In this document: positions 6,412 through 12,127 of the stretch, piece by piece
Position numbering within the stretch: position 1 is the first letter of the stretch
How the letters are laid out: every line of letters starts with the position of its first letter
Assembly (NCBI GenBank): GCA_030042815.1
Contig: JASHYY010000114.1
Coordinates: 1-12,127 of the forward strand
Length of the DNA stretch: 12,127 nt
Origin: Thermoplasmata archaeon
Lineage (GTDB): Archaea; Thermoplasmatota; Thermoplasmata; Lutacidiplasmatales; UBA184
Direction: 5' to 3'
The notes under the pieces: model-generated
Seen by the model: only the letters and a program-made list of their open reading frames with translations
What the model was told of the DNA's origin: nothing
The model's database searches: none
Program-made: the position numbers and the translations under genes

Positions 6412-6449
6412 CCGAGGCGCGCCCCGACCCCGGGCCCGCGAACCCGTCC

Positions 6450-7094
6450 CTACTGTAGGACTTTCGAGAGCGTCGCGGCGGCGAGGTTGAGGTCGTCCCG
6501 ATCCAGGAGGAACACCGTATCGGTGAAGCAGCTCAACGCCTCCACGATGTTGATCCCGCGCGATGACAGCACGGAGGTGAGAAGCGTCAGGAGGCCCGGG
6601 GTTTGCTCGATGCTCTCGGGGCTCGTGACGGCGAGCTCCGTGAGGTTCCGGCGCACCCCGAGAACCTGCCCCTCCCGGAGCGGCCGGACGACGCGGGCGA
6701 CGGAATCCTCGTCCACGATGACCACGACCCCGCGCGACACCTGGATCACCCGACAGAGCGAGTTCACGTCGAGCAGCTCCTCGACCACGTCGCCGAGCCG
6801 CTGGAGCACGTCCGTCCCCTGACCGACGGTGATCGCGGCGACCTTGGTCCGCGTCTCCACGCGGCTCTTCCGGAGCACCCGACGGACGTTCGCCTCGCGG
6901 TGCGCCTCGCCCCGACCCCGGGGATAGCGACGGCAGGCGGCGACGACGGCGTCCGGCCGTCGCACCCCGAGGTCCTCGGAGACCCGCCGGGCGACCGCCG
7001 AGTAGTTGGCGATGCCGAGGCGGAGGGCGTCGCCGACGGCCGGGTGGGTGTCGAGATATTCGCGGACCTGACGGGAAACCGATGGTTCTGACAT
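6450..7094 (-). CDS. ACT-domain protein with N-terminal HTH-like region, probable amino-acid-responsive regulator
   Basis: The 214-residue product begins with a helical region of about 75 residues (REYLDTHPAVGDALRLGI, then YSAVARRVSEDLGV) that looks like a winged-helix or helix-turn-helix domain. Two ACT-like segments seem to follow. The first (about 84-145) runs from KVAAITVG to REGQVLGV. The second (about 151-213) is a clear ACT unit with TPGLLTLL and RGINIVEALSC. ACT domains usually bind amino acids. The gene is divergent from the arginine operon across a 97-base gap with repeated half-sites, so a role in controlling that operon is inferred, not shown. The ATG at 7094 has an AATAAT element about 22 bases upstream. 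It ends 38 bases from the convergent nikR stop. No precise family name is assigned. Confidence 0.7.
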   Translation of the reverse strand: MSEPSVSRQVREYLDTHPAVGDALRLGIANYSAVARRVSEDLGVRRPDAVVAACRRYPRGRGEAHREANVRRVLRKSRVETRTKVAAITVGQGTDVLQRLGDVVEELLDVNSLCRVIQVSRGVVVIVDEDSVARVVRPLREGQVLGVRRNLTELAVTSPESIEQTPGLLTLLTSVLSSRGINIVEALSCFTDTVFLLDRDDLNLAAATLSKVLQ

Positions 7095-7131
7095 GAATGT
7101 CGTATTTAGGACATTATTGCCCGTACATGTC
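7090..7131. promoter_or_regulatory. Cluster of GACAT/ATGTC half-sites between the ACT gene and argG
   Basis: GACAT-GA-ATGTC (7090-7101) is a 12-base inverted repeat overlapping the ACT gene's start codon. A second GACAT (7110-7114) and an ATGTC (7127-7131, within ACATGTC) form GACAT-N12-ATGTC. The cluster covers the ACT gene promoter and ends 18 bases before the argG TATA box, so one regulator could control both directions. Confidence 0.4.
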
Positions 7132-7148
7132 GGAAGACGGTCATATGC

Positions 7149-7155
7149 TATAAAT
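7149..7155 (+). promoter_or_regulatory. TATA box of the argG operon
   Basis: TATAAAT in GCTATAAATCGG is the clearest TATA box in the window. Its centre is 40 bases before the GTG at 7192, giving a leader of about 14 bases that still holds the ribosome binding site GAGGGG (7182-7187). Confidence 0.7.
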
Positions 7156-7191
7156 CGGTGGCGGCGCGTCTCGCGTTCCGCCGAGGGGCCC

Positions 7192-8427
7192 GTGTCGAAA
7201 CCGAAGGTCGTGCTGGCCTATTCCGGGGGGCTCGACACGTCCGTGGCGATCCCCTGGCTTCGGGAGAACAAGCGCGCGGACGTGATCGCGGTCACGGTCG
7301 ACGTGGGGCAGCCGGTCGATCTCGAGCGCGTGCGGCAGAAGGCCCTCGCGTCCGGTGCGGTGCGGGCGTACGTCGCCGACGCCCGCCAGGAGTTCGCCGA
7401 GGAGTTCCTCCTCCCCGCGCTGCAGGCGAATGCCCTGTACGAGGGAGTCTATCCCCTCAGCACCGCCCTCGCGCGTCCCCTGATCGCCCGGCACCTGGTC
7501 GACGTCGCCCGCCAGGAGCACGCCGTCTTCGTCGCCCACGGGTGCACGGGGAAGGGAAACGACCAAGTCCGATTCGACCTCTCGACCACCGGCCTCGCGC
7601 CCGAGCTCGAAGTGATCGCCCCCGCGCGGGAGTGGAGCATGACCCGCGAGGACGAGATCGTCTACGCGCAGCAGCACGGCGTCCCCGTCGAGGCGACGAA
7701 ATCCTCCCCCTACAGCGTGGACGAGAACCTCTGGGGTCGGTCGGTCGAATGCGGGATCCTCGAGGACCCCGCGGTCGAGCCGCCGGAAGAAGCGTTCGCG
7801 TGGACCACGTCGCCGCAGGAGGCCCCGTTCGAGCCGGAGTACGTGCGAGTGACGTTCGACCAGGGGATCCCCACCGCACTGAACGATCGACGGGCCCCGC
7901 TGCACGAGCTGATCGACCAAGTGAATCGTGCGGCCGGGGCCCACGGGGTGGGCCGGATCGACCACCTCGAGTCGCGGGTGGTCGGGATCAAGTCGCGGGA
8001 GGTCTACGAGTGCCCGGCCGCAACGGTGCTCCTCGCCGCCCACCAGGCGTTGGAGGCCCTGGTCCTGCCGCGGGACCTGCTGGATTTCAAGCGCACCGTG
8101 GAGCAGCGCTACGCTCAGATGGTCTTCGACGGCCTGTGGTTCACGCCGCTCAAGTCGGCCCTCGACGCGTTCGTCCGGTCCACCCAGGAGCGCGTGACCG
8201 GAGAGGTCGCGGTCAAGCTGTACAAGGGGTCGGCCCGGGTCACGGGACGCCACTCCCCCTACGCGCTCTACCAGGCCCAGCTCGCCACGTACTCCTCGGG
8301 CGACCGGTATCGCCGCCAGATGGCGGAGGGATTCATCTACGTCTGGGGACTGCCCGCGCGCACGTGGGCCGCGCTCGGCGTCCCGCCCCGGCGTGCGGCC
8401 ACTCCCACGACGGACCGCACGGCGTGA
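7192..8427 (+). CDS. argG: Argininosuccinate synthase
   Basis: ArgG joins citrulline and aspartate with ATP to form argininosuccinate, the second-last step of arginine synthesis. The 411-residue product is close to the family's usual 400. It opens with the pyrophosphatase-loop motif AYSGGLDTSV (9-18), followed by YEGVYPLSTALARP (83-96), HGCTGKGNDQVRF (116-128) and SPYSVDENLWGRSVECG further on, all typical. The start is GTG at 7192: GAGGGG lies at ribosome-binding distance and TATAAAT lies 40 bases upstream, whereas the frame extended to 7093 would run through the promoter. It is first in an operon of at least six genes, and argH begins 22 bases after its stop. Confidence 0.97.
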   Translation: MSKPKVVLAYSGGLDTSVAIPWLRENKRADVIAVTVDVGQPVDLERVRQKALASGAVRAYVADARQEFAEEFLLPALQANALYEGVYPLSTALARPLIARHLVDVARQEHAVFVAHGCTGKGNDQVRFDLSTTGLAPELEVIAPAREWSMTREDEIVYAQQHGVPVEATKSSPYSVDENLWGRSVECGILEDPAVEPPEEAFAWTTSPQEAPFEPEYVRVTFDQGIPTALNDRRAPLHELIDQVNRAAGAHGVGRIDHLESRVVGIKSREVYECPAATVLLAAHQALEALVLPRDLLDFKRTVEQRYAQMVFDGLWFTPLKSALDAFVRSTQERVTGEVAVKLYKGSARVTGRHSPYALYQAQLATYSSGDRYRRQMAEGFIYVWGLPARTWAALGVPPRRAATPTTDRTA

Positions 8428-8449
8428 CCCCCGTCCGGGGATTCGATCG

Positions 8450-9838
8450 ATGTCCGATACTTCTCCGGTGCCCGCGTACGTTCGCACCCCCCAGGCGGCG
8501 TTCCTCGCCTCGCTCGGCGTGGACCGGGAGCTCGCCCGGTTCGACCTCGCGGGAAGCGTCGCGCACGTCGAGATGCTGGGGCACGTCGGGATCCTCGCGC
8601 CCGGCGAGGTCGCGTCGCTCCGCGGGGGATTGCGCGCCGTGGCCCGGGAGATCGCCCTCGGCTCGTTCCCGTGGCGCCCGGAGCTCGAGGACGTCCACAC
8701 GAACATCGAGGTCCGGCTCACCGACCTCGTCGGACCGGTCGGGGGCAAGCTCCACACGGCGCGCAGCCGCAACGACCAGGTCGCGGTGGACGAGCGGCTG
8801 TACCTTCGGTCCGCGGTCGCCCGGGTCGCGGCCGCGCTCGTGCGGCTGGAAGAACGCCTGCTCGCGAAGGCCGGGGCGGAGGCGGAGCGACCGATGCCCG
8901 GGTACACTCACCTCCAGCGGGCCCAGCCGGTCACGGTCGGTCACCTTCTGCTCGCGCACTTCTGGCAGTTCGACCGGGACCTCGACCGATTGTTCGCGAC
9001 CGCCGCCCGGTCCAACGTCAGTCCGCTCGGGGCCGGCGCGCTCGCCGGCTCGACCCTTCCGATCGACCCGTCGGACACGGCCGGGCGGCTCGGGTTCGAG
9101 CGCGCGTTCGAGAACTCGATCGACGCCGTCAGCGACCGGGACCCGTTCGCGGAGCTCCTGTTCGACCTCGCCCTGCTCGCCGTCCACGCGAGCGGTCTCG
9201 GGGAGGAGGTCGTGCTGTTCGCGTCGAAGGAGTTCGGGTTCGTCGCGCGGACCCCGGCGCTGGGCTCGGGCTCGAGCCTGATGCCCCAGAAGCGCAACCC
9301 GGACGTCGCGGAGCTCGTCCGGGGAAAGGCCGGCCGGACCGTCGGGGACCTGGTCGCCCTCCTGACGACCCTGAAGGGGCTGCCGCTCGCCTACGACCGC
9401 GACCTTCAGGAGGACAAGGCGCCGGTCCTCGACGCGATCGCGACCTCCCTCGCCGTGCTCGAGGCGCTCGCGTCGGTCGTCGAAGGACTCGAATTCGACC
9501 CCGTCCGCCTCGGCGCCGCCGCCGCGGATCCGGAGCTCTACGCGACCGACGTCGCCGAGCGGCGCGTGGCGGGCGGAGCGCCGTTCCGGGCGACGCACGA
9601 ATCCCTCGCCCGATCCTACGCGGCCGGGGCGCACCCTGAGGTCGAGCCGTCGGGGACCGCGCCGGACCCGGCCCGCGCCCTCGCGGCCCGGTCCACGGCC
9701 GGGGGCCCGTCCCCGACGGCCGTGCGACGGCAGCTTTCCCTCGCCCGCGCCCGGCTCGACGCGCGGGTCGCTTCCCTCTCCTCGCTCGACCGTGCGGTCG
9801 GACGCATCGAGGAGCTGTTGACGGAGGACCGAGGATGA
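8450..9838 (+). CDS. argH: Argininosuccinate lyase
   Basis: ArgH splits argininosuccinate into arginine and fumarate, the last step of the pathway. The 462 residues match the usual length. Fumarase/aspartase superfamily motifs are present: HTARSRNDQ (102-110), GYTHLQRAQP (151-160) with the catalytic histidine 154, and the flexible serine loop GSSLMPQKRNPD (274-285). The ATG at 8450 aligns with the family N-terminus; the in-frame extension to 8393 overlaps the end of argG and is not needed. Its TGA stop overlaps the lysW ATG in an ATGA junction, so the two are probably translationally coupled. Confidence 0.97.
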   Translation: MSDTSPVPAYVRTPQAAFLASLGVDRELARFDLAGSVAHVEMLGHVGILAPGEVASLRGGLRAVAREIALGSFPWRPELEDVHTNIEVRLTDLVGPVGGKLHTARSRNDQVAVDERLYLRSAVARVAAALVRLEERLLAKAGAEAERPMPGYTHLQRAQPVTVGHLLLAHFWQFDRDLDRLFATAARSNVSPLGAGALAGSTLPIDPSDTAGRLGFERAFENSIDAVSDRDPFAELLFDLALLAVHASGLGEEVVLFASKEFGFVARTPALGSGSSLMPQKRNPDVAELVRGKAGRTVGDLVALLTTLKGLPLAYDRDLQEDKAPVLDAIATSLAVLEALASVVEGLEFDPVRLGAAAADPELYATDVAERRVAGGAPFRATHESLARSYAAGAHPEVEPSGTAPDPARALAARSTAGGPSPTAVRRQLSLARARLDARVASLSSLDRAVGRIEELLTEDRG

Positions 9839-9996
9839 CGAACTGCCCGGAGTGCGACGCGACGGTCGAGAACCACGGAATGGTGCTGGGCGAGGTGTTC
9901 CCCTGCCCGGACTGCGGCACGGAGCTGGAAGTGCTGGAGAACGCACCGTTCACGGTCCAGCCCGCCCCGAAAGAGGCCGAGGACTGGGGTGAGTGA
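9835..9996 (+). CDS. lysW: Amino-group carrier protein LysW
   Basis: This 53-residue acidic protein carries the growing substrate in LysW-dependent lysine and arginine synthesis. The substrate is joined through its alpha-amino group to the C-terminal glutamate, which protects the amine and presents the intermediate to the following enzymes. Two zinc-binding pairs, CPEC (4-7) and CPDC (24-27), form a small zinc ribbon. The C-terminus is exactly the family tail EDWGE. The start lies in an ATGA overlap with argH, and the last 8 bases overlap the lysX start. Its small size makes it easy to miss, but the cysteine pairs, the tail and the position before lysX leave little doubt. Confidence 0.96.
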   Translation: MTNCPECDATVENHGMVLGEVFPCPDCGTELEVLENAPFTVQPAPKEAEDWGE

Positions 9997-10840
9997 CGGG
10001 GTCCGGCTCGGGGTCTTCTACACGATCGTCCGCCCCGAGGAGAAGGCGATCCTCGCGGCGGCGGAGTCGCGCGGGGTGGCGGTCGTCCGTCTGGACGACG
10101 CCGGGGTGACGTTCGGCCTCGAGCCCCCGCCCGGCCTCCCGGACGTCGTGGTCAATCGGTCGGTCAGCCACACCCGGGGCCTCTACGCCGTCCATTGCTA
10201 TGCCCACTACGGCGTACCGACGGTGAACTCGCCGGCGGTCGTCGAGCTCGCGGGGGACAAGGTCCTCTGCTCGCTGCGGCTCGCCGGCCGGGGGATCCCG
10301 ACCCCCCGGACGGTCGTCGCGCTCTCGCCCGAAGCGGCGATGGTCGCGATCGACCGCATCGGGTACCCGGCCGTCCTCAAGCCCGCCGTAGGGTCCTGGG
10401 GCCGCCTGATGGCGAAGGTCGACAACCCCGAGGATGCCGAGCAGATCCTCGAGCACAAATCCGCGCTGTCGTCGCCGATCCACTCGGTCTTCTACGTGCA
10501 GGAGTTCGTCCCGAAGCCCCAGCGGGACCTCCGCGCGTTCGTGGTCGGCGGCGAGGTCGTCGCGGCGATGTACCGACGCTCGACGGAGTGGCGCACGAAC
10601 GCCGCCCGCGGCGGCTCGGTCGCGCCGGCACCGCTCACACCGGAGCTCGTGGAGCTGAGCCTCCGGGCCGCGGAGGCCGTCGGAGGCGGGGTCCTCGCCG
10701 TCGACCTGATGGAGTCGCCGAGCGGACTGGTCGTCCACGAGGTGAACCCGACCCCGGAGTTCAAGGCCCTCGCCGGGGCGACCGGGGCCGACATCGCCGG
10801 GCGGATCGTCGACTACGCGGTCGGGGTCGCCCGGCGATGA
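9989..10840 (+). CDS. lysX: LysW ligase LysX/ArgX (ATP-grasp)
   Basis: This ATP-grasp ligase uses ATP to join 2-aminoadipate (LysX) or glutamate (ArgX) to the C-terminal glutamate of LysW. The 283 residues match the family length. The motifs are KPAVGSWGRL (131-140), QRDLRAFVV (178-186), WRTNAARGG (201-209) and HEVNPTPEFK (250-259), the last holding the magnesium ligands Glu251 and Asn253. GTG at 9989 lies inside the end of lysW and fits the family N-terminus. Linkage to argG and argH favours glutamate and hence arginine synthesis, but some archaeal enzymes accept both substrates, and I cannot decide specificity from the sequence. It ends in an ATGA overlap with argC. Confidence 0.93.
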   Translation: MSDGVRLGVFYTIVRPEEKAILAAAESRGVAVVRLDDAGVTFGLEPPPGLPDVVVNRSVSHTRGLYAVHCYAHYGVPTVNSPAVVELAGDKVLCSLRLAGRGIPTPRTVVALSPEAAMVAIDRIGYPAVLKPAVGSWGRLMAKVDNPEDAEQILEHKSALSSPIHSVFYVQEFVPKPQRDLRAFVVGGEVVAAMYRRSTEWRTNAARGGSVAPAPLTPELVELSLRAAEAVGGGVLAVDLMESPSGLVVHEVNPTPEFKALAGATGADIAGRIVDYAVGVARR

Positions 10841-11862
10841 AGGTCGCGGTGGTCGGCGGCTCCGGGTACGTCGGCGGGGAGCTCCTCCGGCTCCTGCTGC
10901 GCCACCCCGACGTCGAGGTCGTCCAGGTGACCTCCGACTCGATGGCCGATAAGCCCCTCGGGCGGGCGCACCCGAACCTGCGCAAGGTGACTTCCCTCAC
11001 GTTCACGCCCCATGCGGAGCTGCGGGCGGCCGACGCGACGTTCGTCGCGACGCCGCACGGCGAGTCGATGGGCCGCATGCCCCAACTGCTCGAGACGAAC
11101 GGGTTCGTGGTCGACCTTTCGGCCGACTTTCGCCTCAAGGACCCCGCCGAGTACGCCGCCTACTATCCGACCGCGCACGCGCACCCCGAGCTCCTCGCCG
11201 AGAGCGTCTACGGGCTTCCCGAGCTCCACCGGTCCGAGATCCGGACCGCGCGGCTCATCGCCGTCCCGGGGTGCGTGGCGACCGCCACGATCCTCGCGCT
11301 GAAGCCGCTCGTGGACCACCACCTCGTGGACGGCCGGCCGGTCGTGGTCGATGCGAAGAGCGGCTCGTCCGCGAGCGGGCAGGACGCCGGGCCGGCCGGC
11401 CGCCATGCCGAGCGCTCGGGGGTCATGCGGGCGTACGCGCCGACCGGTCACCGCCACACGGCGGAGGTCGAGCAGGAGACGGGGACCCCGGTCGCCCTCT
11501 CGTGCCACGCGGTCGAGGCCGTGCGGGGCGTCCTCGCGACGGTCCACGCGTTCGCGGCCCGGCCGGTCGAGGAGAAGGAACTCTGGCGGACGTATCGGAC
11601 GGCGTACGGCGAGGAGCCGTTCGTGCGCGTCGTCCACGAGAAGGACGGCCTCCACCGCGAGCCCGAACCGAAGATCCTCGCCGGGACGAACTACTGCGAC
11701 GTCGGGTTCGCCGCCGACCGGCACGTGCCGAGGGTCGTCGCCCTGGCCGCGCTCGACAACCTGATGAAGGGCGCGGCGGGCAACGCGGTCCAGTGCTACA
11801 ACGTCCGACGGGGACTGCCGGAGCCCACGGGCCTCGAGTTCCTCGGGCTCCACCCGATCTGA
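10837..11862 (+). CDS. argC: LysW-linked acyl-phosphate reductase ArgC/LysY
   Basis: This NADPH-dependent reductase converts the LysW-bound gamma-glutamyl or aminoadipyl phosphate into the semialdehyde. The 341 residues fit the ArgC/LysY family. The N-terminal Rossmann motif is GGSGYVGGE (7-15). VPGCVATA (143-150) holds the catalytic Cys146. HRHTAEVEQE and AGTNYCDVGF are also family motifs. The ATG overlaps the lysX TGA (ATGA), and the next gene starts 11 bases after its stop with GAGGGGG as ribosome binding site. I use argC because of the arginine-gene context; lysY is equally acceptable if the pathway is bifunctional. Confidence 0.95.
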   Translation: MKVAVVGGSGYVGGELLRLLLRHPDVEVVQVTSDSMADKPLGRAHPNLRKVTSLTFTPHAELRAADATFVATPHGESMGRMPQLLETNGFVVDLSADFRLKDPAEYAAYYPTAHAHPELLAESVYGLPELHRSEIRTARLIAVPGCVATATILALKPLVDHHLVDGRPVVVDAKSGSSASGQDAGPAGRHAERSGVMRAYAPTGHRHTAEVEQETGTPVALSCHAVEAVRGVLATVHAFAARPVEEKELWRTYRTAYGEEPFVRVVHEKDGLHREPEPKILAGTNYCDVGFAADRHVPRVVALAALDNLMKGAAGNAVQCYNVRRGLPEPTGLEFLGLHPI

Positions 11863-11873
11863 GGGGGCCTCGC

Positions 11874-12127
11874 ATGGCGCTGGTGGTCAAGGTGGGCGGG
11901 GCCGCGGGGAACGCGCTCGGGCCGGTCCTCGACGAGCTCGCCGCGCGGTCGGACTACGTCCTCGTCCACGGGGGCTCGCAGGAGGTCGACCGGCTCGGCG
12001 AGGCCCTCGGCCGGCCATCGGAGTACTACACGTCGCCGAGCGGGGTCGTCTCGCGGCGGAGCGACCCCGCGCATCTCGAGGTCGTCGTGCTCGCCCTCGC
12101 GGGCGAGGTCCAGACGTCGATCGTCGC
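11874..12127 (+). CDS. lysZ: LysW-linked glutamate/aminoadipate kinase ArgB/LysZ (partial, 3' end cut)
   Basis: Only the first 84 codons are present. VVKVGG (4-9) and LVHGGSQEVDRLGEALG are the nucleotide-binding and substrate regions of the amino-acid kinase family, and the PSGVVSRRSDPAHLEV segment matches LysZ rather than classical bacterial ArgB. The enzyme phosphorylates the side-chain carboxylate of the substrate carried on LysW, which ArgC/LysY then reduces. ATG at 11874 follows GAGGGGG (11861-11867) at good spacing. The operon evidently continues beyond the window, where the LysJ aminotransferase and LysK deacylase would be expected. Confidence 0.92.
   Translation, partial: MALVVKVGGAAGNALGPVLDELAARSDYVLVHGGSQEVDRLGEALGRPSEYYTSPSGVVSRRSDPAHLEVVVLALAGEVQTSIV

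Noticed and set aside
6412..6449. Possible terminator between convergent nikR and the ACT gene
   Set aside because: The 38-base gap is C/G-rich, but no clear stem or T-run could be seen.
7093..7191. argG extended upstream by 33 residues
   Set aside because: It would translate through the promoter and TATA box; GTG 7192 has a ribosome binding site and matches the family N-terminus.
7158..9281. Plus-strand open frame of 707 codons in another frame
   Set aside because: It overlaps argG and argH completely and is an out-of-frame shadow caused by high G+C.

Overview
This 12.1 kb, GC-rich window most likely comes from an archaeon. Several genes have a TATA-like box about 25-30 bases before an ATG, as in leaderless archaeal transcripts. 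Arginine/lysine synthesis uses the LysW carrier-protein route, and there is a CARF-like/winged-helix protein of the archaeal HFX_2341 (DUF6293) type. The combination suggests a high-GC Thermoplasmatota-like lineage, but this placement is inference. No rRNA, tRNA, CRISPR array or insertion sequence was found.

Left part (1-3254): a partial ABC-2 type ATPase on the minus strand with a leaderless promoter; a 359-base gap holding a strong GC hairpin, a G-quadruplex motif and an AT-rich island; a minus-strand CARF-like/HTH regulator; and, divergently on the plus strand, a protein resembling methylenetetrahydrofolate reductase.

Middle part (3244-6411): an aminopeptidase T (M29)-like protein on the minus strand that seems to have lost its metal ligands and overlaps its convergent neighbour by 11 bases. 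It is followed by a nickel unit: a NiCoT permease (minus) and the nickel-responsive repressor NikR (plus), divergent across an AT-rich gap with a candidate NikR operator. A perfect 12-bp hairpin separates the permease gene from the M29-like gene.

Right part (6450-12127): an ACT-domain protein (minus) faces a tight plus-strand operon argG-argH-lysW-lysX-argC/lysY-argB/lysZ, the last gene cut by the window end. LysX attaches the amino-acid substrate to the C-terminal glutamate of LysW. ArgB/LysZ and ArgC/LysY then phosphorylate and reduce the carried substrate. After later steps outside the window, ArgG and ArgH would turn citrulline into arginine. Junctions argH-lysW and lysX-argC are ATGA overlaps, and lysW-lysX overlap by 8 bases. 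The gap between the ACT gene and argG holds repeated GACAT/ATGTC half-sites that may be an operator.

The most useful leads are the ligand-less M29 protein, the CARF-like regulator without CRISPR, the two candidate operators, the structured gap at 909-1267, and the fusion of the LysW cassette to argGH. I see no clear evidence of a wholly new multi-gene system.
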